Below, piece by piece: positions 1-7,031 of a stretch of DNA of 59,898 bases. This stretch comes from an uncultured Prevotella sp. (lineage in GTDB: Bacteria > Bacteroidota > Bacteroidia > Bacteroidales > Bacteroidaceae). Position numbers and translations under genes: made by a program. The notes under the pieces are model-generated. The model was not told where the DNA came from. It ran no database searches and saw only the letters and a program-made list of their open reading frames with translations. The stretch spans positions 1-59,898 of the forward strand of contig CAJOEC010000012.1 of NCBI GenBank assembly GCA_905233425.1. Direction: 5' to 3'. Within the stretch, counting starts at the first letter, position 1, and each line of letters opens with the position of its first letter.

Positions 1-271
1 TGCTGATTCGTGATGCAGGTAGTTTACCCTCGTTTACCAACTTGTAAACGTACTGACGGGAACATCCCATAAGGATGGCAGCCTTGGAGAATGTGAGATA
101 CTCCTGGCTGGCGATGTCTATAACTGGCTGGACTGCCTTAAGAAAGTCCTGTTGCCTCTTCTTGCGCTGAGTCTTTGCAGCCTCGGCACAATGTTCCGAA
201 CAATACCTCTGCGAGCCGCTGTTACAAGTGAACTCCTTTCCGCAGAAGGCACATTTTCTTGTCTTTCTCAT
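1..271 (-). CDS. Zinc-finger plus helix-turn-helix (excisionase-like) protein, 3' part cut off by the window edge
   Basis: About 90 residues from the ATG at 269-271 are visible. The N-terminus has a small zinc-finger-like cluster: C7-x2-C10, then C24-x3-C28 in YCSEHC. A basic stretch follows. From about residue 55 there is a MerR/excisionase-type helix-turn-helix (TFSKAAILMGCSRQYVYKL then VNEGKLPA). Proteins of this build in Bacteroidota are usually annotated as HTH domain-containing and often lie beside integrases of mobile elements; that is family knowledge, and the rest of this locus is outside the window. Upstream lie a TACCTTTG -7 box (520-527) and an array of 10-bp-phased GTCAAC repeats in what would be the 5' leader. 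A DNA-binding regulator or recombination directionality factor is likely. The exact role is unknown. Confidence 0.7.
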   Translation of the reverse strand, partial: MRKTRKCAFCGKEFTCNSGSQRYCSEHCAEAAKTQRKKRQQDFLKAVQPVIDIASQEYLTFSKAAILMGCSRQYVYKLVNEGKLPASRIS

Positions 272-424
272 TTGACTCCTTTTTATGTGGTTTAACAATC
301 AATTTCATGCAAACCGCCACGGAGTGAACTTTCGTCAATCATTGACAATCCTTGTCAACTCATTCCACGATGTCACGTTCTTCAAATGAGGTCACTTCCT
401 TGCTCCTTTCCCTCTCGTTCATCA

Positions 425-469
425 GTCAACCGTTGTCCACTCTTGTCAACCTTTGTCAACCCTGTCCAC
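425..469. promoter_or_regulatory. Five GTCAAC/GTCCAC direct repeats with 10-bp phasing
   Basis: GTCAAC or GTCCAC begins at 425, 435, 445, 455 and 464, nearly one per DNA helical turn. Related copies stand at 334 (GTCAAT) and 354 (GTCAAC). The array lies between the TACCTTTG box at 520-527 and the start codon at 271 of the minus-strand HTH gene, where an operator or iteron-like site would be expected. The binding protein is unknown; autoregulation by the HTH product is a guess. Confidence 0.55.
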
Positions 470-519
470 GAGATGGCAAAATAAAAGCCCTCAAAATTCT
501 CCGCGGTAGAAATGCGTTG

Positions 520-527
520 CAAAGGTA
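520..527 (-). promoter_or_regulatory. -7 promoter box TACCTTTG for the HTH gene
   Basis: The minus strand reads TACCTTTG, a perfect match to the Bacteroidota -7 consensus TAnnTTTG. It would give a leader of about 240 nt before the ATG at 271, containing the phased repeats. Confidence 0.5.
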
Positions 528-611
528 AGCGGATTTTAAAATCTAAAAGAGATTGATATACAACGGTTTATCTCTATGTGTTTTTCATTGTTTATAGTTG
601 TTTAGAGGCCT

Positions 612-926
612 CTAAATACAACCCATGAAAGCGCTCTCTCCTATGCTCGTCACGCTGTTGGGGATTGTGATGGAGGTCAGGCCGCTGCATTCATAGAAAG
701 CCGCTTCTCCTATGCTCGTCACGCTGTATTCTGCACCATCGTAGGTAATTGAGGCAGGTATGACCACACTACCCGTGTACTCTCCGCTGGGCTTCTCTAT
801 CACTGTGGCCTCTTTATTCTTCGATACCAGTTCATAGTAGATGCCGTCAATCTCCACGGTCTCTGTCCATGCCACCATCGGCAGGAGCATCATAATGAAA
901 AAGGATAGTACTTTCTTCATAGTCAT
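612..926 (-). CDS. Short BspA-like leucine-rich-repeat secreted protein, probably truncated
   Basis: 104 residues. The signal peptide ([19 protein letters not shown]) is followed by a BspA-type N-terminal segment ([19 protein letters not shown]) and then little more than one LRR_5 unit ([36 protein letters not shown]) before a stop. BspA-family surface proteins normally carry many such about 23-residue repeats, so this is probably the 5' remnant of a longer gene or a degraded copy. ATGs at 926 and 920 are both possible starts. The two nearly identical repeat segments in the DNA (around 640-660 and 705-725) could have promoted loss of the rest by recombination. Confidence 0.6.
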   Translation of the reverse strand: MTMKKVLSFFIMMLLPMVAWTETVEIDGIYYELVSKNKEATVIEKPSGEYTGSVVIPASITYDGAEYSVTSIGEAAFYECSGLTSITIPNSVTSIGESAFMGCI

Positions 927-1025
927 TATTGATAATTAGTGTTTAATTTGTGTCAATTCGCGTTCGGCGGCAAAGATACGAAAAATCCCGCAACTCACAA
1001 AAGAATCGCGGGATTATTTCTAAAT

Positions 1026-1370
1026 TCAGAACACCGCAGCTATTCTTGGTATCTTTTTCAGGTGCTCAAAGAAAGACTTGTTGCGCTTGGCAGACAGCAG
1101 ATTGTATTTCATCTGTAATGAGAGAAGGGGGGCTGCGTCAAGTCCGAGAGCCTGTTCGATGAGCAGGGCCATCTCGGCACTCAGGGGGCGCTTGGCGTTA
1201 AGTACCTCGTTCAGCTGGCTGGCTGGGACACCTATCTCTGCTGCCAGTCGACGCTGGCTGATGCCCCGGAATTCCAGCTCGTCCTTTATCACCTCGCCCG
1301 GATGGGTCAGGTAGTGTGGCTCCAAGTTGTTGGCTATCATACGGTCGTCTGTTCCTTCAATATGTACCAT
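1026..1370 (-). CDS. higA: HigA-family antitoxin (XRE helix-turn-helix)
   Basis: 114 residues with an XRE/HigA helix-turn-helix at about 30-80 (HPGEVIKDELEFRGISQ, then RRLAAEIGVPASQLNEVLNA). HigA proteins bind the cognate toxin and repress the shared promoter. The gene starts 8 bp after the upstream toxin gene (1379-1696) on the same strand, giving the toxin-first order typical of higBA modules. No unusual features are visible. The name rests on fold, motif and gene order. Confidence 0.85.
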   Translation of the reverse strand: MVHIEGTDDRMIANNLEPHYLTHPGEVIKDELEFRGISQRRLAAEIGVPASQLNEVLNAKRPLSAEMALLIEQALGLDAAPLLSLQMKYNLLSAKRNKSFFEHLKKIPRIAAVF

Positions 1371-1378
1371 GATTCGTT

Positions 1379-1696
1379 CTATTTATAATGGTTCGACAAT
1401 TCTGTTATGTTCACCACCTCGGCAATGGTCTTGTCCTCTTGGAGAATCTCGCGAAACTCGATACGGTACTGGTCGTTCACCTTGACAGACGACAAGTCCT
1501 CTTTGTCACCATACAAGTGCTCATAGTGAAGCCCGCCATAGCGTGTCAAGTCCATCACATTCGTCTGCTCCATCATCAAATCTATGACACGTGTGTACTT
1601 TTTTACTATTTGAGGCTGGAAGCGATATTTCTTTTCACTTGCCTGTCCGTTCTCGTAGAGTTCCCTGAGGTATTCCTTTTCAAAGGTGACAGTCAT
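1379..1696 (-). CDS. higB: HigB/RelE-family toxin (putative mRNA interferase)
   Basis: 105 residues with the RelE/ParE-like pattern of host-killing proteins: basic N-terminus (YLRELYENGQASEKKYRF), then YGGLHYEHLYGDK and the core strand segment VKVNDQYRIEFREI. Members cleave mRNA at the ribosome. The ATG at 1696 is preceded by a strong promoter at 1719-1750. The toxin precedes the HigA antitoxin by 8 bp. The similarity is to the plasmid-maintenance-killer branch and differs from the second toxin in this window at 28.8-29.1 kb. Confidence 0.85.
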   Translation of the reverse strand: MTVTFEKEYLRELYENGQASEKKYRFQPQIVKKYTRVIDLMMEQTNVMDLTRYGGLHYEHLYGDKEDLSSVKVNDQYRIEFREILQEDKTIAEVVNITELSNHYK

Positions 1697-1718
1697 ACGC
1701 TATTCCGTTAATCGGGGG

Positions 1719-1750
1719 CAAAGGTAATTATTTTTCTTGGTATTCACAAA
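1719..1750 (-). promoter_or_regulatory. Promoter of the first higBA module
   Basis: On the minus strand TTTG (1747-1750), 20 bp, TACCTTTG (1719-1726). Element sequences and spacing fit the Bacteroidota -33/-7 consensus. It gives a leader of roughly 20 nt before the toxin ATG at 1696. Confidence 0.75.
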
Positions 1751-1897
1751 TTTGAGAACACTTTTTTTGCTTTTTGTTTGGCGGTTTCAGGATTTTCTTG
1801 AAAAAAGGCCGACCTTGATTACGGTTGAAACAAATAATGAAAGAAATGTCTGTTTTTATTATGGAAAGAAAATGGAATAATAAGAATAATTGGCTTG

Positions 1898-2092
1898 CGC
1901 GACGAGTGCCGCAGGTCAACAGAGAGGCCGTGCTTTCGAGGGAGAGAAACCGTGCTTCTGAGGGAGAGAAGCCGTGCTTCTGAGGGAGAGAGGCCGCACA
2001 TTGCCGGTTCACAGCGGCCGCCACGGACATTCACAGCGGCCGCTGTGAATGTCCGTGGCGGGCGGCGCAATTATTCACGGCGGCCGCTAAAA
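1898..2092. repeat. Intergenic repeat cluster with a 44-bp perfect palindrome and GCGGCCGC cores
   Basis: The gap between higB and the fucosidase gene holds no convincing ORF. At about 1930-1995 a GAGGGAGAGA-containing unit (with GTGCTTCTGAGG) is tandemly repeated three times. Positions 2018-2061 form a perfect palindrome: 22 bp on each side, no loop, centred on GCGGCCGC. Further GCGGCCGC-type cores stand at about 2013-2021 and 2080-2087. A related cluster is found at about 28225-28310. This could be extruded DNA structure, a strong hairpin in RNA, or a REP-like family. Confidence 0.75.
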
Positions 2093-2195
2093 ACCGATTT
2101 TCACACATGGTGGTATCGTCACCAGGACTCAACCCACGCTTTTTATGGAAACGAATATGATTAATATGAACAATTTATTCCACAAATATTTACCA

Positions 2196-5100
2196 CTACT
2201 TAACGATTACCTTCTGACCATCCACGATATTGATGCCCTTGGCGGGACGGGCGAGAAGGCGGCCCTGTAGGTCAAACGTTTTACTGCTTGCCGGTTTTCC
2301 GTTTAGGGTTTGGTGATCGGTAATACCAGTGGTCTCACCTCCGCCCAGATACTCGAGTGTGAAATGGTCGAACTTGCAGTCGTTGCTTGTGTAGTTCTTC
2401 AGCTCCACGCCGATGGTAAGCGTGCCATCGGTGACTTCCGTCTCTACGCTGGCAATGTTGTTTGTCAGCTTGGTCATGTCGGCCTTGTCGTTGTTGGCGA
2501 AGAGCCATGCGCCGGCATGTATTACATCGCTGTGGCTGACCACGTTGAGACGGTACTTGCCGTTGGGCAGACCTGAGACTTGCTGCGACATGGTGCGGTT
2601 GGTGAGGTTGCCGCTGCCCTGCCACTTGTTGAAGTAGCTGTCGCCAACCTTGGAGAACAGGTAGTGGGAGTACTCGCACTCGAAGGCATCGTCCTGTGAG
2701 AGCGTCCAGCCCACGGGCTGCTTGGCGTGGAAGTTGTTGTAGCGGGTGGCGTCGGCGTTGGTGATGACGTAGGAGATGTCGATGGGGTTCTCGTCAGATG
2801 CTTTGGCGATGTTCTCGACGGCAGCGACATAGTTGCCACGCAGAATGGAGTAGATGTCGTAATGGCCGGCGTTCTCCTCAGTGACGTCGCCGCTGATTTC
2901 ATTCGTACCGTCGTAACGGCCAATGCTGGCACGGCTCTTGTTGTTCATGAGAACCCAGTAGCCGTCAGGTCGGTAAACGGGACTGACATAGGCACGGTCT
3001 GTCCAGCCCTCACCATTGTTCTCTGTGCGGTAGTTCCATGCGTTTGGAGCATCGTTAGACTGGAGGCAGACATCGGGATAACCGGCGCAGGTGATGATGA
3101 GCCACTTCATTTCAAGGGTATCGTCGAACTTCGCGCCGCTGTTGTTGCCGCTGTCGAAGGCGTCGAAAGCCCAGAGGGCATTCTTGTTGCCCTCTGGATA
3201 GACATCATCCTCGTACCACATCGTCTTGTAGCTTGTGCCCTGCTTGTTGCCAGTGCCAAGGACGAGGCCGTTGTCTGTTCCGTGGTCGTAGATGGCGAAG
3301 AAATACTGGCTCACATCGTAGGGCATCAAGTCTGTCACCTTTTGCCAGCCCTTGGCCTCAGCATGACGCTCGCCCACCTCCTTCGGTGTGTAGAGAGCCA
3401 CACGCTCGGCGCGGAACTCCTGCGTGGTGGAGCCGTTGAGCAGATTGGCCTGGAAGCCGATGTAGACCTCTGTCTCTTCGTCGAGCTGGAAGTAGAGTCC
3501 CTGAACCGTCAGGTCGCCCGAGCAGTTGCTGATGGGATAGTAGGCGATGGCTTCGGTGGGGATGTCGACGGTCTCGCTGAGCTTGGTGCTGACAAACATG
3601 TAGGCTTGCTGATTTATATTGTAAGTTGTGTTGTATGCTGCTCCGAAGTAGTATTTTCCTGCGGGCATGGTCACCTTGCGGTAGATGCGTGCGTTCTTCA
3701 GGTCGCCGCCGGTGTTGTTGCCGGCATCGTTCCATACGCCGAGCATCAAGGCCTCATTGCCGCTGTAATGGTCGAGACCCTGCTTTGTGCCGTCGTTGCC
3801 GTTGGGGATGTCGAAGTTCTCCACCGTCCAGTATTCCGGCTTGCCGAAGCGATAGCTGCCTCCTGCCGAGCGGGTGAAGTTGCTTGCCTCGACCAGATAT
3901 TGAGTGGTGAGGTTCTCGTCGACGACGCCGCTGAAGGCACCGCCCTTGTTCAGGCCGTCGGCCTCGAAGGCGTTGTAGGCTTCGGCAAGGGCTTGGCGGG
4001 CAGCCTCATAATCCCCGTCGGGTAAACCGACGGGCACACTCTTGGCCTTCTCGATGGTGGCGCGCAGCTGGTCGAGCTTTGCGGTGTTGTACTTGCCGGT
4101 GTTGTAGGGATGCGTCATTGAGGACAGCAGCGGCAGGTTCTCTTCCATCTGGGTGGCCATCTCCTGAAGCAGCTCGTAGGCACTACGCTGTTCGGCCTTG
4201 AAGGTGATCTTAAACACGGGAGCTATAGCGTTGGGCTTTGTCGAGGGGATGATGACACCAAGCCCCTGGAAGTCCTGCTCGAAGTCAATCGTGCCGTCGT
4301 AGCCCAACAGCTCCACCTTCTCCACATCGCCGCTATACGACGGCTCGATGATGGAGAAAGCCTTGAAGTTGAACTCGCCGGCAGCAGGCCAATCCATGAT
4401 GGTGGCGTAGACGGGAGCTGTTTCACCGGCGGGTAAACCGCCGGACACACTGCCAACGACATAGCGCACATCCTGTGCCGAGTAGGCCTGACCCTCGTTG
4501 AAGCCCTGGGCGGTCATGGGGTTCACGGTCTCGGCCAGCGGGCCTTCGCCGAAGGTCTTCCATGGACGCGTTCCGTAGATGCTCTCGCCGTTAATGTCGA
4601 GCCATGCCTTGATGTCGGCCAGCACCTGACGCTCTTTGCTGTCGATGGTGCCGTTGCCTTTTACTGGTATGCTTAAAAGCAGGTTGCCATTCTTCGACAC
4701 CACGTCGACGAGCATACGGATGACCGTCGCGCCGCTCTTGTAGTTGCCGGCGTTATAGCGGTCGAGGCTGTAGTGCCAGTCGCCGATGCAGGTGCACGTC
4801 TGCCAGTACTGCTCCTGCGGACGGTCGGGTATGCCGCGCTCCACGTCCCACAGCATGTAGCCCTTCTGCTGGTCGGTGAGCTGCTTGCCCGTGACCACCA
4901 CCTGCTGCTTGCCGTCGTGGCTGGCGGCACTGTGGTTGTAGTAGTGCTGCAGAATGTTCTTGCCGATGTTGTCATCACAGCCGTAGAACGGCATGGCCGT
5001 GTCGTCGAAGTAGATCATGTCGGGGTTGTAGTCGTTGATAAGCTCCAGCACGCGGTTCTGGAACTTCTGTTTGTAGGCCTGTGATGGCAGCGATGCGCCG

Positions 5101-5810
5101 TTGCCCCAGTCCCACTGCGAGTGGATTGTTCCGCTGCTCTCCCAGCCCGTCGAGTGGGTGTGGTTTTGGGCGTACAGTTCCTGCGGATCCATGCCTTCCC
5201 ACCACTTGCCGATGCCGTCCTCCTTAGTCAGGTTGCCGTCGAACTTCTGCGACGGTTCCAGCCACGTCCAGGCGTGCGAGGCGTGGATGGAGACACCCAG
5301 AGGCAGGCCCTCCTTCTTACAAGCCTCGGCCCATCCGCCGATGAGGTCTTTCTTCGGCCCCACGTTCACCGAGTTCCACTCTTGGTAGGGTGAGTTCCAG
5401 TTGTCGAAGTTGTCGTGGTGGTTGCCCAGTGCCATGAAATAGCGGGCGCCGACGCTCTTGTAGAGGCTCACCAGCTCCTCGGGGTCCCACTGGTCGGCCT
5501 TCCAGGCGTTGCAGAGGTCTTTCAACCCGAAGACGCTGGGGTTGCCGAAGTGCGATACGTGCCAGTTGTACTGTCCGCTTCCCTCGTAGTACATGAAGCG
5601 GGCATACCAGTCGCCGTCCTCGGCCTGGCATTGGACACCCCAGTGTGCCCAGATGCCGAACTTGGCGTCCTTGAACCATTCGGGGCACTCCCACTGGCTG
5701 AGCGACTCCCAATCATTACCATACGCGCCCGTCTTCACGGCCACGTCGTCAGTCTGTGCGCTGGCGGTCATTGCCATGACCGTCAACAGCGAAGCAATAG
5801 TCTTTTTCAT
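2196..5810 (-). CDS. Secreted multidomain GH29 alpha-L-fucosidase
   Basis: 1204 residues from the ATG at 5810; the longer frame would begin at TTG. Signal peptide MKKTIASLLTVMAMTASAQ. Residues about 30-430 form a GH29 catalytic domain (FKDAKFGIWAHWGVQ, ARYFMALGNHHDNFDNW), with probable nucleophile D269 or D270 in MIYFDDTAMPFYG. A helical FIVAR-like segment follows at about 550-640, then beta-rich carbohydrate-binding-type domains to about 1150. The C-terminus (TFDLQGRLLA ... GINIVDGQKVIVK) resembles type IX secretion sorting tails. It would release L-fucose from glycans outside the cell. Two short hairpin repeats (residues about 455-461 and 592-599) are inserted in frame. A TACCTTTG box lies at 5846-5853. 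The AraC gene diverges from it. Confidence 0.85.
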   Translation of the reverse strand: MKKTIASLLTVMAMTASAQTDDVAVKTGAYGNDWESLSQWECPEWFKDAKFGIWAHWGVQCQAEDGDWYARFMYYEGSGQYNWHVSHFGNPSVFGLKDLCNAWKADQWDPEELVSLYKSVGARYFMALGNHHDNFDNWNSPYQEWNSVNVGPKKDLIGGWAEACKKEGLPLGVSIHASHAWTWLEPSQKFDGNLTKEDGIGKWWEGMDPQELYAQNHTHSTGWESSGTIHSQWDWGNGASLPSQAYKQKFQNRVLELINDYNPDMIYFDDTAMPFYGCDDNIGKNILQHYYNHSAASHDGKQQVVVTGKQLTDQQKGYMLWDVERGIPDRPQEQYWQTCTCIGDWHYSLDRYNAGNYKSGATVIRMLVDVVSKNGNLLLSIPVKGNGTIDSKERQVLADIKAWLDINGESIYGTRPWKTFGEGPLAETVNPMTAQGFNEGQAYSAQDVRYVVGSVSGGLPAGETAPVYATIMDWPAAGEFNFKAFSIIEPSYSGDVEKVELLGYDGTIDFEQDFQGLGVIIPSTKPNAIAPVFKITFKAEQRSAYELLQEMATQMEENLPLLSSMTHPYNTGKYNTAKLDQLRATIEKAKSVPVGLPDGDYEAARQALAEAYNAFEADGLNKGGAFSGVVDENLTTQYLVEASNFTRSAGGSYRFGKPEYWTVENFDIPNGNDGTKQGLDHYSGNEALMLGVWNDAGNNTGGDLKNARIYRKVTMPAGKYYFGAAYNTTYNINQQAYMFVSTKLSETVDIPTEAIAYYPISNCSGDLTVQGLYFQLDEETEVYIGFQANLLNGSTTQEFRAERVALYTPKEVGERHAEAKGWQKVTDLMPYDVSQYFFAIYDHGTDNGLVLGTGNKQGTSYKTMWYEDDVYPEGNKNALWAFDAFDSGNNSGAKFDDTLEMKWLIITCAGYPDVCLQSNDAPNAWNYRTENNGEGWTDRAYVSPVYRPDGYWVLMNNKSRASIGRYDGTNEISGDVTEENAGHYDIYSILRGNYVAAVENIAKASDENPIDISYVITNADATRYNNFHAKQPVGWTLSQDDAFECEYSHYLFSKVGDSYFNKWQGSGNLTNRTMSQQVSGLPNGKYRLNVVSHSDVIHAGAWLFANNDKADMTKLTNNIASVETEVTDGTLTIGVELKNYTSNDCKFDHFTLEYLGGGETTGITDHQTLNGKPASSKTFDLQGRLLARPAKGINIVDGQKVIVK
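4014..4034. repeat. Small coding hairpin (family C), copy 1
   Basis: Arms CCCGTCGG and CCGACGGG around GTAAA. In the fucosidase frame it is read as SVPVGLPDG. It lies in the helical FIVAR-like part of the enzyme and matches four other copies in the window in sequence and reading frame. Confidence 0.65.
4426..4444. repeat. Small coding hairpin (family C), copy 2
   Basis: Arms CCGGCGG and CCGCCGG around GTAAA. The fucosidase frame reads SVSGGLPAGE. Like copy 1 it is followed on the + strand by CACAC, so the repeat extends beyond the stem. Confidence 0.7.
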
Positions 5811-5845
5811 TGTCAATCAAAAGTTTTAGGTACGATTTGCGGGTG

Positions 5846-5853
5846 CAAAGGTA
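5846..5853 (-). promoter_or_regulatory. -7 promoter box TACCTTTG for the fucosidase gene
   Basis: Perfect TAnnTTTG match on the minus strand, about 36 nt before the ATG at 5810. No good -33 element is seen at the usual distance, so activation by a regulator, possibly the divergent AraC protein, is plausible. Confidence 0.55.
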
Positions 5854-5920
5854 AGCATAAAACGACTGGCAACGCTGCAAAATATTATCAAAGAATAGCA
5901 CAAAATTAATTTTTTGTTTG

Positions 5921-5928
5921 TATCTTTG
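5921..5928 (+). promoter_or_regulatory. -7 promoter box TATCTTTG for the AraC gene
   Basis: TATCTTTG matches TAnnTTTG and sits 22 bp before the ATG at 5951. This rules out the longer open frame starting inside the promoter. No clear -33 box. Confidence 0.6.
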
Positions 5929-5950
5929 CACCCAAATTGCGAGTACAATT

Positions 5951-6841
5951 ATGATACAGATACCTATAGAGTCGATGAACCTGATGCTGCTGAACGTGGG
6001 ACTGGCACATCACAATGCGGACTGGAACTGGCAGGATGTCAGTTCGCCGTTCATCCGCATATTCTACGTTAAGGAGGGCGAAGCTGTGCTCCATCTGCCT
6101 AATGCGGGCGGGGACGACCGCGCTTCCGGGCAGGATGTGGTGCTCAGACCCGGCCACCTGTACATCGTCCCGGCCTATACCGTCCATTCGTATGAGTGCC
6201 ACGGGCGGTTCACTCACTATTACCTTCACGTGTACGAGGGCTTCCGCAACGAGATGAACCTTCAGGAGGTCTATGAGCTGCCGACGGAGGTGGAAGGGAG
6301 AGAGGCCACCGAACAGGTCTTTGAATATCTGTGCAACCACCTGCCCGACGCCCGATTGCCTGAGAGCGACCCCCGGAGCTACGACACGTCTGCGCAGACA
6401 TCGGACTACATGGCGCGCTACCGCGACATGGAACTGTGGGAAAAGATGGTGCTGCGCGGTGCCATGCTGATGCTCATGTCGCACTTCATCCGCGAGGCCC
6501 GCCCCCGAGTGTGGACCAGTGACGAAAGGATGAAGCGTGTGCTCGAGTACATCCACGCCAACATCAGCCATCAGCTCAACGTTGAGGAACTCTCCGACGT
6601 GGCCAACGTCACCAAGCCCTACTTCATCATGCTGTTCAAGCGCGAGTTCGGCGTATCGCCTGTGCAATACATCAACAGGAAGAAGGTTGAGCGCGCCCAG
6701 CTACTGCTCTACACCACGGACAAGGCGGTGAAGGAGGTGGCCTACACCCTTGGTTTCAGCGACCAGAACTACTTCATCCGCATGTTCCGGAAAATGACAG
6801 GCGTCACCCCTCAAGACTACCGCCGACGGCTGAAAGGCTGA
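5951..6841 (+). CDS. AraC-family transcriptional regulator
   Basis: 296 residues from ATG 5951. The N-terminal half is a cupin-like ligand-sensing domain (AVLHLPNAGG, LRPGHLYIVPAYTVHSYEC). The C-terminal about 100 residues carry two AraC helix-turn-helix motifs (LNVEELSDVANVTKPYFIML and VKEVAYTLGFSDQNYFIRMF). It is divergent from the GH29 fucosidase with about 110 bp between promoters, and lies upstream of an aldehyde dehydrogenase of the lactaldehyde type. Control of fucose or rhamnose genes is therefore a reasonable inference, not something the sequence proves. Confidence 0.9.
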   Translation: MIQIPIESMNLMLLNVGLAHHNADWNWQDVSSPFIRIFYVKEGEAVLHLPNAGGDDRASGQDVVLRPGHLYIVPAYTVHSYECHGRFTHYYLHVYEGFRNEMNLQEVYELPTEVEGREATEQVFEYLCNHLPDARLPESDPRSYDTSAQTSDYMARYRDMELWEKMVLRGAMLMLMSHFIREARPRVWTSDERMKRVLEYIHANISHQLNVEELSDVANVTKPYFIMLFKREFGVSPVQYINRKKVERAQLLLYTTDKAVKEVAYTLGFSDQNYFIRMFRKMTGVTPQDYRRRLKG

Positions 6842-6948
6842 CCGACCGCAAAGCGTACTAACACTTACCATAGCCCTAAAGCATTGATAGTCTCATTAAA
6901 AAAGGCTAAAAGTTTGTAAAAGCTAACAAGCGTTAAGAAACTTTGTTG

Positions 6949-6956
6949 TAATTTTG
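6949..6956 (+). promoter_or_regulatory. -7 promoter box TAATTTTG before the DUF5686 gene
   Basis: TAATTTTG matches TAnnTTTG, giving a leader of about 70 nt before ATG 7032. No -33 box at standard spacing. Confidence 0.5.
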
Positions 6957-7031
6957 CACCGTTTTTAAAATGCAATAGGACGCGAAGACAGAGGACACAC
7001 AGAGTAGAACGCAAGACAACAAGACCACATA

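Noticed and set aside
2727..4025. 432-codon open frame on the + strand
   Set aside because: It lies entirely antisense to the GH29 fucosidase, which has clear family motifs. The frame has valine-rich, low-complexity content and no start signals; it is a shadow of a GC-rich gene.
5906..6667. 253-codon minus-strand frame opposite the AraC gene
   Set aside because: The AraC protein has two full helix-turn-helix motifs on the other strand; the antisense frame shows no family features.
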